From: Modestobacter marinus
GTDB taxonomy: Bacteria; Actinomycetota; Actinomycetes; Mycobacteriales; Geodermatophilaceae
Assembly (NCBI RefSeq): GCF_011758655.1
Contig: NZ_JAAMPA010000001.1
Coordinates: forward strand, 2,976,001-3,040,000
Length of the DNA: 64,000 nucleotides
Direction of reading: 5' to 3'
Shown: one piece after another, positions 16,145 to 25,700 of the stretch
Layout of the letters: each line of letters opens with the position of its first letter
Position numbering within the stretch: position 1 is the stretch's first letter
Notes under the pieces: model-generated
Told to the model about the DNA's origin: nothing
The model's input: only the letters and a program-made list of their open reading frames with translations
Databases searched by the model: none
Made by a program: the position numbers and the translations under genes

Positions 16145-17569
16145 ATGGTCATCTCTGCGCCCTCCGGTCCCCGCGCCCGGGCCCTGCTCGCCTCCGCGCG
16201 GGCCCGCACCGTGCCGTCGTCCACCCCGCCCTCCCTGCGCCGGCTGCGGGTCGCCGTCGCCGTCCTCTTCGGCCTCGACGGCTTCGTCTTCGGCAGCTGG
16301 GCGGCCCGGGTGCCCGACGTCAGCGCCGCCACCGGCGCCGGCCACACCGCACTCGGCGTCGCGCTGCTGTGCCTGTCGCTCGGTGCGCTCGCCTGCATGC
16401 AGGCCACCGCCGCGCTGTGCACGCGGTTCGGCACCGGGCGGGTGGCGGCGCTGGCCGGCGTCGCCGCCAGCGTGAGCGCCGTCCTGCCCGGGGTGGTCGG
16501 CACCCTCCCGGCGCTGTGCGCCGGGCTGTTCCTCTTCGGCGCCGTCACCGGCGCGGTGAACGTCGCGGCCAACAGCGTCGGGGTGCAGGTCGAGGCGCGC
16601 GCCGGGCGGCCGTTGCTCTCCGGGCTGCACGCCGCCTTCAGCGCGGGCGGCCTCGTCGGCGCTCTCGTCGGTGGGCTGGCCTCGGCGGTGACGGGGGTCG
16701 CCCCGCACCTGGCCGGCGTGGCGATCGTCGGGCTGCTCGCGATGGCCTGGGCCGGGCCGGTGCTCGTCCGCGGCGACCGCCCGCAGCCGGTGGCCGACCT
16801 GCCGGAGCCGGCCGCCGAGGCCCCCCGCGGACCCCGTCCCACCGGCGTCCTGGTGCTGCTGGGCGCCGTGGCCGGGGCGACCGCCTACGGCGAGGGCGCG
16901 CTCAGCGACTGGGGTGCGCTGCACCTGCGCGAGCAGCTGTCCGCCGCCCCCGCCCTGGCGGCGGCCGGGTACGCCGGCTTCTCCTCGGCGATGGCCGCCG
17001 GCCGGCTGGCCGGTGGGCGGCTGGTGCTCGCCGTCGGGGAGCGGCGGCTGCTGGTCGGTGGCTCGCTGCTGGCCGCGGCCGGCGCGGTCGCCGCGGTGAC
17101 GACGACGTCGCTGCCGATCGCCCTGGCCGGGTTCGTGCTGGTCGGGCTCGGGCTGGCCAACGTCTTCCCGCTGGCGATCGCCCGGGCCGGGGCGCTCGGC
17201 GGCCCCTCGGGCGTCGCGCTGTCCACCACCGTCGGCTACACCGGCCTGCTCGGGGGCCCGCCGGTGATCGGGTTCCTCGCCGAGCACGCCGGGCTGCCCG
17301 CCGCGCTGGGCACCGTGGCGCTGATGGCGGTGCTGGCCGCGGTGCTCGTGCTCGGCATCGAGGGCGAGCAGGTGCGGCGGCCTCCGCTGCCCCGGCGCGG
17401 CTGGACCCAGCCGGTGGTCTTCGGCCGGCGCCCGGTGGCGGTCGTGCTGCGCCCGGTCGGGGTGGCGCTGCGCCCCGCGGCGGTCCGCGCGCACGTCGGC
17501 GCCTGCAGCTACGTGCGCGACCTGCAGCTGCTCGAGGGCAGCTGGACGCAGGTGGACCAGCGCGTGTGA
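16145..17569 (+). CDS. MFS transporter (YbjJ-like)
   Basis: A 474-residue major facilitator superfamily permease with about 12 hydrophobic helices. The first, AVAVLFGLDGFVFGSWAARVPD, is typical of the YbjJ branch of predicted exporters. A 75-residue hydrophilic tail (from EGEQVRRPPLPRRG to the end) is longer than usual. The ATG at 16145 follows GAAGG. A hairpin at 17611-17636 ends the unit before the ethanolamine operon. The substrate is unknown. Confidence 0.85.
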   Translation: MVISAPSGPRARALLASARARTVPSSTPPSLRRLRVAVAVLFGLDGFVFGSWAARVPDVSAATGAGHTALGVALLCLSLGALACMQATAALCTRFGTGRVAALAGVAASVSAVLPGVVGTLPALCAGLFLFGAVTGAVNVAANSVGVQVEARAGRPLLSGLHAAFSAGGLVGALVGGLASAVTGVAPHLAGVAIVGLLAMAWAGPVLVRGDRPQPVADLPEPAAEAPRGPRPTGVLVLLGAVAGATAYGEGALSDWGALHLREQLSAAPALAAAGYAGFSSAMAAGRLAGGRLVLAVGERRLLVGGSLLAAAGAVAAVTTTSLPIALAGFVLVGLGLANVFPLAIARAGALGGPSGVALSTTVGYTGLLGGPPVIGFLAEHAGLPAALGTVALMAVLAAVLVLGIEGEQVRRPPLPRRGWTQPVVFGRRPVAVVLRPVGVALRPAAVRAHVGACSYVRDLQLLEGSWTQVDQRV

Positions 17570-17610
17570 ACAACGTGTTCCGGGACGTCGCACCCCGTTG
17601 ACCGGTGGGT

Positions 17611-17636
17611 GGCGGGGGACCACGCTGGCCCCCGCC
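17611..17636 (+). terminator. Hairpin terminator between MFS gene and eut operon
   Basis: GGCGGGGG (17611-17618) pairs with CCCCCGCC (17629-17636) around a 10-nt loop, 42 bp after the MFS stop and 34 bp before the permease start. A short palindrome, GAACAACGTGTTC (17568-17580), also lies in this gap and could be an operator. Confidence 0.6.
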
Positions 17637-17669
17637 TGACCGCAGGGGCCCCGGACCGGAGGACCGCAG

Positions 17670-19133
17670 ATGACCGTCGAACCCGCACCCGCCCGAGCAC
17701 CACACGGCCCGGGGCGGGGGGTCGAGGCGGAGGCGGTCGACGCCGGCTACCTGGAGAAGCGGCAGCTCCGTGGCGGCACCGCCGGCTGGGTGCTCCTCGC
17801 CGGGCTCGGCGTGGCCGCGGTCATCTCCGGGGACTACGCCGGCTGGAACTTCGGGCTGGAGCAGGGCGGGTTCGGCGGGCTGCTCATCGCCGTCGTCCTG
17901 ATGGCGGTCATGTACTCGGCCATGGTCTTCGGCCTGGCCGAGCTGGGCTCGGCGCTCCCCACCGCTGGCGGCGGCTACACCTTCGCCCGTCGGGCGCTGG
18001 GGCCGTGGGGCGGCTACGCGACCGGCGTCGCGGTGCTCATCGAGTACGCGATCGCCCCGGCGGCGATCGCCACCTTCATCGGTGCCTACGTGGAGTCGCT
18101 GGGGCTGTTCGGCATCACCGACGGCTGGTGGGTGTACCTCGTCGCCTACGGCCTGTTCATCGGCATCCACCTGCTGGGCGTCGGTGAGGCGCTGAAGGTG
18201 ATGCTGGGGATCGCCGCCGTCGCCGTCGCCGGCCTGGTGCTCTACCTGGTCGGCGCGATCCCTGCCTTCGACGCGGCCAACCTGACCGACATCGCGCCCA
18301 CCGACGCCGCCGGCGCCTCGGAGTTCCTGCCGTTCGGGTTGATGGGCATCTGGGCGGCCTTCCCGTTCGCCATCTGGTTCTTCCTGGCCGTCGAGTGCGT
18401 GCCGCTGGCCTCGGAGGAGGCCAAGGACCCGGCCCGCTCGCTGCCCCGCGGGATCGTCGCGGCGATGGGCCTGCTGCTGGTCCTGGCCGTGCTGATGCTG
18501 GTGTTCACCGCCGGCGCCGGGGGCGCGCAGACGATGTCGGTCAGCGGCAACCCACCGGTGGAGGCGCTCGAGGTCGCCGGGGCCTCCAGCGCGCTCACCA
18601 CGGTGATCAACTACGCCGGGCTGGTCGGCCTGGTCGCCAGCTTCTTCTCGATCATCTACGCCTACTCCCGGCAGACCTTCGCGCTCTCCCGCGCCGGCTA
18701 CCTGCCGCGGGTCCTGTCGGTGACCAACTCCCGCAAGGCCCCGACGCTGGCCCTGCTGGTGCCCGGCGCCATCGGCTTCGTGCTCTCGCTGACCGGGCAG
18801 GGCGCGATGCTGCTGAACATGGCGGTCTTCGGCGCCACGGTCTCCTACGTGCTGATGATGGTCAGCCACATCGTGCTGCGCCGGCGGGAGCCGGACCTGC
18901 CGCGGCCCTACCGCACCCCCGGCGGCACGGCGACCACCGGCGTGGCCCTGGTGCTGGCGGCCGCCGCGGTGCTGGCCACGTTCCTCGTCGACCCGGTCGC
19001 CGCCGCCTGGACGCTCGCCGCCTACGCCGTCTTCCTCGGCTACTTCGCCCTCTACAGCCGGCACCACCTGGTCGCCTCCGCACCCGAGGAGGAGTTCGCG
19101 CTGCTGGCCGCTGCTGAGAGGGACCTCGAGTGA
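17670..19133 (+). CDS. eat: Ethanolamine permease (APC superfamily)
   Basis: A 487-residue amino-acid/polyamine/organocation permease with about 12 helices. The motif VAAVISGDYAGWNFGLEQGGFGG near residue 50 and the ethanolamine-ammonia-lyase genes directly downstream identify it as the ethanolamine importer. The ATG at 17670 follows GGAGG. The TGA overlaps the GTG of eutB by 4 bp, making a tightly coupled operon: import, then deamination to acetaldehyde and ammonia. No regulator gene adjoins it. Confidence 0.92.
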   Translation: MTVEPAPARAPHGPGRGVEAEAVDAGYLEKRQLRGGTAGWVLLAGLGVAAVISGDYAGWNFGLEQGGFGGLLIAVVLMAVMYSAMVFGLAELGSALPTAGGGYTFARRALGPWGGYATGVAVLIEYAIAPAAIATFIGAYVESLGLFGITDGWWVYLVAYGLFIGIHLLGVGEALKVMLGIAAVAVAGLVLYLVGAIPAFDAANLTDIAPTDAAGASEFLPFGLMGIWAAFPFAIWFFLAVECVPLASEEAKDPARSLPRGIVAAMGLLLVLAVLMLVFTAGAGGAQTMSVSGNPPVEALEVAGASSALTTVINYAGLVGLVASFFSIIYAYSRQTFALSRAGYLPRVLSVTNSRKAPTLALLVPGAIGFVLSLTGQGAMLLNMAVFGATVSYVLMMVSHIVLRRREPDLPRPYRTPGGTATTGVALVLAAAAVLATFLVDPVAAAWTLAAYAVFLGYFALYSRHHLVASAPEEEFALLAAAERDLE

Positions 19134-20542
19134 CCGTCCGCCGGACGACGCTGGGCGGCCGCACCCACGAGTTCCGCTCGCTGACCGACGTGCTGGCCAA
19201 GGCGACGCCGGCCCGCTCCGGTGACGTGCTCGCCGGGGTCGCCGCGGAGTCGCAGGCCCAGCGGGTGGCGGCGCAGCACGTGCTCGCCGACGTCCCGCTG
19301 GCCACCTTCCTCACCGAGCCGGTGGTCGGCTACGACGAGGACGACGTGACCCGGCTGATCCTGGACACCCACGACCCGGCCGCCTTCGCCCCGGTCGCCG
19401 GGCTGACCGTGGGGGAGTTCCGCGACTGGCTGCTGGCGCGCGCCGCCGAGCGGGACGAGGCGGCGATCTCCGGGCTGGCCCGCGGGCTCACGCCGGAGAT
19501 GGTGGCGGCGGTGTCCAAGGTGATGCGCAACGCCGACCTGGTCGCCGTCGCCCGCCGGACCCGGGTGGTCACCGGCCTGCGCAGCACGCTCGGGCTGCCC
19601 GGCCGGCTGGCGTCCCGGCTGCAGCCCAACCACCCCACCGACGACGCCGTCGGGGTGACCGCCTCGATCCTGGACGGGCTGCTGCACGGCTGCGGGGACG
19701 CCGTCATAGGGATCAACCCGGCCACCGACTCCCCGGCGCAGACGATCGCGCTGCTGGAGCTGGTCGACGCGGTGATCAGCCGGTACGAGATCCCCACCCA
19801 GTCCTGCGTGCTCGCCCACGTGACCACCACGCTGCGGGCGCTGGAGGCGGGGGCGCCGGTCGACCTGGTCTTCCAGTCCGTCGCGGGCACGCAGGCGGGC
19901 AACCGTGGCTTCGGCGTCACCCTCGACCTGCTCGCCGAGGCCCGGGCCGGGGCGCTGGAGCTGGGGCGGGGCACCGTCGGGAGCAACGTCACCTACTTCG
20001 AGACCGGGCAGGGGTCGGCGCTGTCGGCCGACGCGCACCACGGCGTCGACGGCCCGGTCGACCAGCAGACCCTGGAGTGCCGCGCCTACGGGGTGGCCCG
20101 GCACTTCGAGCCGCTGCTGGTGAACACCGTGGTCGGCTTCATCGGCCCGGAGTACCTCTACGACGGCAAGCAGGTGATCCGGGCCGGGCTGGAGGACCAC
20201 TTCTGCGGCAAGCTCCTCGGCCTGCCGATGGGCGTGGACGTCTGCTACACGAACCACACCGACGTCGACGGCGACGACACCGACACCCTCACCCTGCTGC
20301 TGGGCGCCGCGGGCTGTGCGTTCGTCATCGCCGTCCCGGGCTCGGACGACGTGATGCTGCACTACCAGTCGCTGTCGTTCACCGACGTGCTCACCGCCCG
20401 GTCAGTGCTGGACCTGCGGCCGGCGCCGGAGTTCGAGGCGTGGCTGGCGATGATGGACCTGCTCGACGACGCCGGCCACGTGCGCGAGCTGACCCCCGAG
20501 GCCCCCACTGCCCGGGCCCTCCTCGCCGCCGCCCGCCCATGA
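19130..20542 (+). CDS. eutB: Ethanolamine ammonia-lyase large subunit
   Basis: EutB (470 residues) is the TIM-barrel, adenosylcobalamin-dependent catalytic subunit that converts ethanolamine to acetaldehyde and ammonia. Family segments include the N-terminal LADVPLATFL, GINPATDSPAQTI, VFQSVAGTQAGNRGFGV, FYETGQGS-like YFETGQGSALSADAHHG, and GLPMGVDVCYTNHTD. The length is usual. It starts with a GTG overlapping the permease stop, and its own stop overlaps eutC. No EutA reactivase or microcompartment shell gene is nearby, so this is the minimal, shell-free form. Confidence 0.96.
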   Translation: MTVRRTTLGGRTHEFRSLTDVLAKATPARSGDVLAGVAAESQAQRVAAQHVLADVPLATFLTEPVVGYDEDDVTRLILDTHDPAAFAPVAGLTVGEFRDWLLARAAERDEAAISGLARGLTPEMVAAVSKVMRNADLVAVARRTRVVTGLRSTLGLPGRLASRLQPNHPTDDAVGVTASILDGLLHGCGDAVIGINPATDSPAQTIALLELVDAVISRYEIPTQSCVLAHVTTTLRALEAGAPVDLVFQSVAGTQAGNRGFGVTLDLLAEARAGALELGRGTVGSNVTYFETGQGSALSADAHHGVDGPVDQQTLECRAYGVARHFEPLLVNTVVGFIGPEYLYDGKQVIRAGLEDHFCGKLLGLPMGVDVCYTNHTDVDGDDTDTLTLLLGAAGCAFVIAVPGSDDVMLHYQSLSFTDVLTARSVLDLRPAPEFEAWLAMMDLLDDAGHVRELTPEAPTARALLAAARP

Positions 20543-21354
20543 CCACCGCCGACCACCGACCTGGCCGTCCTGGTGAGGACCTGACCGGCCCCCCGGGCCG
20601 GCCTCACGACTCCGGCCCCTCGGCGGACCCCTGGGCGGTGCTGCGGGACGCCACCCGGGCCCGGGTGGCGCTGGGCCGGGCCGGGGACGGGCTGCCGACG
20701 TCGCGGGAGCTGGAGTTCCGCGCCGCGCACGCGGCCGCCCGCGACGCGGTGCACACCGCGCTGGACGCCGACCGGGTGCGGACCGCGCTCACCGAGGCCG
20801 GGGTCGGGCTCGACGTGCTGGAGGTGCACAGCCAGGCCCCCGACCGGGCCACCTACCTGCAGCGCCCGGACCTGGGCCGGCGGCTGGACCCGGGCACCCG
20901 GCTGCCCGGCGGCTCGTACGACCTGGCGCTGGTGCTCGCCGACGGGCTGTCCCCGCGGGCGGTGCACGAGCACGCGGCCGGCACCGTGGCCGCCGTGCTG
21001 GCCCGGCTGCCCGGCTGGTCGGTCGCCCCGCTGGTGCTGGCCCACCAGGCACGGGTGGCGCTCGGCGACCCGGTGGGCGAGGCGCTGGGGGCGGGGATCG
21101 TCGTCGTCCTGGTGGGGGAGCGGCCGGGGCTGAGCTCGGCCGACAGCCTCGGTCTCTACCTGACCCACGGCCCGCGCCCCGGGCGCGCCGACTCCGAGCG
21201 CAACTGCATCTCCAACGTGCGGCCGCCGCACGGCCTCGGCTACGCCCAGGCCGCCGACACCCTGGCCGCGCTGCTCCAGGCCTCCCGCCAGCTGGGCGCC
21301 TCCGGCGTCGTGCTCAAGGACGAGGGGACGACGCTCCCGCCGGGCGCCGGCTGA
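20539..21354 (+). CDS. eutC: Ethanolamine ammonia-lyase small subunit
   Basis: EutC (271 residues) completes the cobalamin-binding site of the lyase. After a Pro/Gly-rich 30-residue N-terminus come TRARVALGRAGDGLPTSREL, the VVLVGERPGLSSADSLGLYLTHGP block and SERNCISNVRPPHGL, all hallmarks of EutC. The ATG at 20539 overlaps the eutB stop (ATGA). The last 45 bp of the gene are the first unit of a 117-bp tandem repeat that continues as non-coding DNA after the stop. Confidence 0.95.
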   Translation: MTTADHRPGRPGEDLTGPPGRPHDSGPSADPWAVLRDATRARVALGRAGDGLPTSRELEFRAAHAAARDAVHTALDADRVRTALTEAGVGLDVLEVHSQAPDRATYLQRPDLGRRLDPGTRLPGGSYDLALVLADGLSPRAVHEHAAGTVAAVLARLPGWSVAPLVLAHQARVALGDPVGEALGAGIVVVLVGERPGLSSADSLGLYLTHGPRPGRADSERNCISNVRPPHGLGYAQAADTLAALLQASRQLGASGVVLKDEGTTLPPGAG

Positions 21355-21665
21355 CCTCCCGGACGCTGGAGCTCTGGCTGCACTCGTGCACCAGAGCACG
21401 AGCGAGCCGGAGTCAAGGCTCGGGTGGTGCTCGACGACGAGGGAGCTGCGCTCCCGCGGGGCACCGGCGGCCCTCGCGGACGCTAGTGCTCTGGCTGCAC
21501 TGGTGCACCAGAGCACTAGCGTCCCGTAGTCAAGGCCCGGGTGGTGCTCGAAGGCGAGGGAGCTGCGCTCCCGCTGGTTGAGGAACTGGCACCCGAGACC
21601 CGGCGGACGCTCCTGCCGTGCCTGCACTCGTGCAGCCAGTGCACGAGCGTGCTGGTGTCGAGGGT
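21308..21665. repeat. Three imperfect tandem copies of the eutC tail plus a hairpin
   Basis: Units of about 117 bp start at about 21308, 21424 and 21541. Each begins with the segment coding the EutC C-terminus (GTGGTGCTCGA..GACGAGGGAGC..GCGCTCCCGC) and then carries a hairpin based on GCTCTGG-C-TGCA-N4-TGCA-CCAGAGC. Only the first unit is read as protein; the later ones still resemble it (VVLDDEGAALPRG, VVLEGEGAALP). The third unit has a diverged hairpin (CTCGTGCA/TGCACGAG). The remaining 21666-21760 shows nothing I recognise. Confidence 0.8.
21479..21523. terminator. Large hairpin in the second repeat unit, likely terminator
   Basis: GACGCTAGTGCTCTGG (21479-21494) and CCAGAGCACTAGCGTC (21508-21523) are perfect 16-bp arms. 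Inside, after one unpaired C, TGCA pairs with TGCA around CTGG. This is the best-formed of the three hairpins and should stop eut transcription. Confidence 0.65.
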
Positions 21666-21760
21666 GTGGAACCGGGCGTCCCTGACGCCGGGTGAGGGCG
21701 TAGCCGGCTGGGCGCCGACCGCGTCGGCGGTGCGGGCGGTCGGCGGGGTGTGCCGCCTGC

Positions 21761-22045
21761 TCAGTCGGTCGTGGACTCGAGGCGGCGCAGCGGCCTGATC
21801 TTCATCACCGTGGACAGCAGCGCCTCCATCGGGTGCCGCTGCGGCCGCTCGACCTCGGCCGGCCAGTCCGGGACGAGATCGGGGTCGGCGTCGGCGGTCG
21901 CCACCTCCGCCACGCGGCCCTGCAACCGGGCGCGCACCTCCTCCGGGGAGTAGGCCCGGCGGTGCCGTTCGTGGCGGAGCAGGACCGTGCCGGTCGCGGC
22001 AACGCCGACGATCCCGGCGACTCCGAGCAGCTTCGAGAGGCGCAT
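21761..22045 (-). CDS. Small membrane-anchored protein, unknown function (94 aa)
   Basis: A 94-residue protein with one N-terminal hydrophobic segment (LLGVAGIVGVAATGTVLL) and a charged remainder (RHERHRRAYSPEEVRARLQG). It is probably a single-pass membrane protein with a cytoplasmic tail. Its ATG (22045-22043) physically overlaps a plus-strand ATG. TACCGT sits 8 nt upstream, so it may be leaderless. It diverges from the NlpC/P60-like gene. Function unknown. Confidence 0.65.
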   Translation of the reverse strand: MRLSKLLGVAGIVGVAATGTVLLRHERHRRAYSPEEVRARLQGRVAEVATADADPDLVPDWPAEVERPQRHPMEALLSTVMKIRPLRRLESTTD

Positions 22046-22052
22046 GAGCCGT

Positions 22053-22059
22053 TACGGTA
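22053..22059. promoter_or_regulatory. Overlapping divergent -10 elements
   Basis: TTACGGTA (22052-22059) holds TACGGT on the plus strand (22053-22058, 6 nt before the GTG at 22065). It also holds TACCGT on the minus strand (22059-22054, 8 nt before the ATG at 22045). Both fit actinobacterial -10 hexamers of leaderless transcripts, so two divergent genes may share one 8-bp core. Confidence 0.5.
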
Positions 22060-22064
22060 GTGGT

Positions 22065-22736
22065 GTGGCTCACTCTCGTGCGGTGTCCCGCACCTCCGGC
22101 CGTGTGTTGTCGCTGCAGAACGCCGTCGAGCTCACCCGGACCGGCGACGTCTGGGTCTTCCGGGGCAGTTCGCTGGCCGACCGGGCCATCCGGACGGTCA
22201 CCAACGCCCCGGTCAACCACGTCGGGATGGCTGTCGTCCTCGAGGACCTGCCGCCGCTGCTCTGGCACGCCGAGCTGGGGCACTCCCTGGCCGACGTGTG
22301 GTCCGGCCGCCACCAGCGCGGGGTCCAGCTGCACGACCTGTCCGACGCGGTCTGCGTCTGGAAGAAGCGCTACGGCCAGCAGGCCTGGCTGCGCCAGCTG
22401 GTCGGCCCGGCCGACGACGGCGGGGTGCCCCGGGAGATGGAGGACGCCGTTCTGCGCACCATCGCCCGGCTCGACGGCAAGCCGTTCCCCACCACCCGGC
22501 ACCTGGCGCACGGCTGGGTCAACGGCAAGCTGCGCCGGCACCAGACGAACGACACGATCTTCTGCGCGGAGCTGGTCGCGACCACGTACACGGCGATGGG
22601 CCTGCTGCCGAAGAACCGGCCGCTGAACGCCTACGACCCGGGCAGCTTCTGGTCCGGTGACGACCTGCCGCTGGTCGACGCGGAGCTGGGCCCGGAGGTC
22701 CAGGTCGACGTCCCGGCGGGGCCGCCCTGCGACTGA
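22065..22736 (+). CDS. Circularly permuted NlpC/P60-like (YaeF/YiiX-type) protein
   Basis: A 223-residue protein with the signature of permuted papain-like amidases. TGDVWVFRGSSLADRAIR leads to the N-terminal catalytic His in VNHVGM, and the catalytic Cys comes late, in FCAELVATTYTAMGL. Substrates of this branch may be lipids or peptides; no signal peptide is visible. The GTG at 22065 is chosen because TACGGT lies 6 nt before it; an ATG at 22044 with GAGAGG upstream would add 7 residues. It ends 6 bp before the convergent cydDC gene. Confidence 0.72.
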   Translation: MAHSRAVSRTSGRVLSLQNAVELTRTGDVWVFRGSSLADRAIRTVTNAPVNHVGMAVVLEDLPPLLWHAELGHSLADVWSGRHQRGVQLHDLSDAVCVWKKRYGQQAWLRQLVGPADDGGVPREMEDAVLRTIARLDGKPFPTTRHLAHGWVNGKLRRHQTNDTIFCAELVATTYTAMGLLPKNRPLNAYDPGSFWSGDDLPLVDAELGPEVQVDVPAGPPCD

Positions 22737-22742
22737 GCCGGC

Positions 22743-25700
22743 TCAGACCCGGACGACGGGCTTCCCGCTCCCGGCCAGCTGCAGGACGTCATCGTGCTCC
22801 TCGGCGAGCGCCGGGTCGTGGGTCACGCAGACCACCAGCCGGCCCGCCAGCGCCCGGCGCAGGTCGGCCACGAGGGCGGCGGCCGTCGGCGGGTCCAGGT
22901 GGGCGGTCGGCTCGTCCAGCAGCACGACGTCCCGGTCGGCCAGCAGCGCCCGGGCCACCGCCAGTCGCCGCCGCTCGCCGCCGGACAGCGAGGTGCCGCC
23001 CGCCCCGACCGGGGTGTCCAGCCCCGCCGGCAGGGCGGCCAGCAGCGCACCGAGCCCGGCGTCGGTCAGGGCCCGGCGCATCGCCCGCTCGCCGTCGGCA
23101 CCGGCCAGCTCGCCCCGCGGGCGGGCCAGCGCCAGGTTGGCCCGCAGCGAGGCGTCGAAGACGTGCGCCTCCTGCGGGCACCAGGCGATCGCGCCCTGCA
23201 CGTCGGCCCGGGTCAGCCGGTCGGCCGGCACCGGGCGGCGCCCGTCGCCGAGGACGTAGCCGCCGGCCGCGGGGCGCAGCGAGGCCATCAGCACCGACAG
23301 CAGCGTCGACTTGCCCGATCCGGACGGGCCGGTGACCACCAGCCAGTCGGACCCGGCGGTGGCGACGGCGTCCACGTCGCGCAGCACCCCCGGGCGCCCG
23401 GGCCAGCCGGCGGTGAGGTGCTCCAGCGCGAGCTCGCGCACCGGCTGGGGCGGGGCCAGTCGCTCGGCCGGTGCGGGGTCGGCGGCCACCGGCTCGGCGA
23501 GCACGGCCTCGACCCGGGCCCGGGCGTCCTGCCAGGCCAGCCGGTGCCGCTGCGCGGCGCCGAGGGCGGTGAGCGGCTCGAGCAGCGCCAGCGGCGCCAG
23601 CGCCAGGATCGCGGCGACGGGTGCGGAGAGCTCCCCGGCGCGGACGCCGGCCGCGGCGACCGCCAGCGCCCCGACGGCGGCGGCACCGGTGGCCAGGACG
23701 GCGAGCGCGTCGCCCAGCGCCGTGGCGGTCGCCCCGGCCCGGGCCGCGCGGCCCTGCCGGCGGCCCAGCGCGTCGAGCCGGTCGACGGCCGCGCCGGCCA
23801 GGCCGTGTGCCCGCAGGTCGCCGGCGGCCTCCAGGACCGCGCTGGTCTCCCGCAGGGTCACCGTGCGCAGCTCGGCGGCGTGCCGGGCACCGCCCCGGTC
23901 GGCCAGCCGGTGCACGCCGAGCACGCCCAGCACCGCGACCGCGACGAGGGCGCCCACCAGCGCGCCGGCCCGCGGGTCGAGCAGCGCCAGCACCGCCGTC
24001 GTCCCGGCCAGCACCACGCCGGAGACCAGCGGCGGGGTGACCACCCGGACGGAGAGGTCCTGCAGCAGGCCGACGTCCCCGACCACCCGGGCCAGGGCGC
24101 GGCCGGGCGTGCGGTCGGCGGCCGGGCCCTGCGCGACCAGCGCCCGCCACACCCGCAGCCGGGTGTCCGACGCGAGCCGGAAGGCGGCGTCGTGGCCGGC
24201 CAGCCGCTCCAGCCAGCGGAGCGCGGCGCGGGCCAGCCCGAAGGCGCGCACCCCGGCCGTGGCCACCAGCAGGGTGAGGATCGGCGGCTGCTCGGCGGCC
24301 CGGACGATCAGCCAGCCCGAGACCGCGGTCAGTGCCACGGCCGACGCACCGGAGGCCGCTCCGGCGGCGACCGCGTGCACCACCGCGCGCCGCGGCCAGC
24401 GGAGCCCCGTCGTGCCCTGGTCGACCACGGGCGCGGCGGCCTCGGGAGCGGCCCCGGGCTCGGGAGCGACTGCGGGCTCGGCGGCCGGGAGCGGCGCAGC
24501 GGCCTCGACGGTGGGCTCGGCTGCCGGGAGGCTGGTGAACGGCGGCAGGGCGCCGGGGCCGGGGAGGTCGACGGTGCGGTCGGCCAGCGCGGTCAGCGCC
24601 GGGGAGTGGGTGACCAGCACGGTGCACAGCGAGCCGCGCAGCCGGACCAGGAGCTCGGCGACCCTGGCGGTGCTCGCCGCGTCCAGCGACGCCGTCGGCT
24701 CGTCGAGCAGCAGCACCCGGGCTCCGCGCTGCACCCGGACCAGCGCCCGGGCCAGCGCGACCCGCTGCAGCTCGCCGGGGGAGAGGGTGCGGCAGGCGCG
24801 CCCGCGCAGGTGCCCGGCGTCCAGCCAGTCCAGCGCGGTGTCGGCCAGCTCGGTGGCCCAGTCCGCCGGCACGTCGCCGGCGTGCCGGCGCAGCTCGTCG
24901 AGCACGGTGTCGGCGACGGTGTGCGGGAACTGCGGGACGACGGCCACGTCCTCCGGCCGCAGCACCACGCCGTCGACCTGCGCGGTCGCCCCGTCGAGGA
25001 GCTGGCCGGCCAGGACGGCGAGGACGGTGGACTTGCCCGACCCGCTCGGCCCGCGCAGGGCCACCAGCTCGCCCGGTGCCACCTCGAAGGAGGCGCCGTC
25101 GACGGCGGGCAGCGCGCGGCCGGGGAAGGCGACGGTGAGGCCGCTGACGGCGACCCCGCGCAGCTGCCCGGCCGGGGGCGCGGTCAGCACCGGCCGGGGA
25201 GCGGGGGTGGCGAGCACCGCGCGGGCGGCGGTGGCGGCCTCGGCGGCGTCCTCGGAGGCGTGGTGGGCCGCGCCCAGCGCCCGCAGCGGCGCGAACGCCT
25301 CGGGGGCGAGCAGCAGCGCGAGCAGGCCGACGTCGAGGCCGACGTCCCCGTGCACCAGCCGCACGCCGACGGTCACCGCGACCAGCGCGACCGACAGGGT
25401 GGCGAGCACCTCGAGCACCAGCGAGGAGAGGAAGGCGATCCGCAGGGTGGCCAGGGTGCGGCGGCGGTGGGTCTCGCCGAGCTCGGCCAGGGCGGTCAGC
25501 TGGTCGGCGGCGCGGCCCAGCCCGACCAGCACCGGCAGGCCGCGGACCAGCTCGGCGACGTGCCCGGCGATCCGGTCCAGCGACCGGGCCGCCGCGACGG
25601 TGCGGTCCCGGGTGTGCAGCCCCACCAGCGCCATGAACAGCGGCACCAGCGGCAGGGTCAGCGCGACCAGCAGGGCGGAGAGCCAGTCGGTCACCCCGAG

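Noticed and set aside
20362..21627. 421-aa minus-strand frame with repeated RSSLVVEHHP stretches
   Set aside because: It is the antisense of eutC and the tandem repeat; the protein repeats only reflect the DNA repeats.
21541..21798. 85-aa plus-strand frame after the eutC repeats
   Set aside because: Its first half is the third repeat unit and the rest is low-complexity; no family features and it overlaps the minus-strand small gene.
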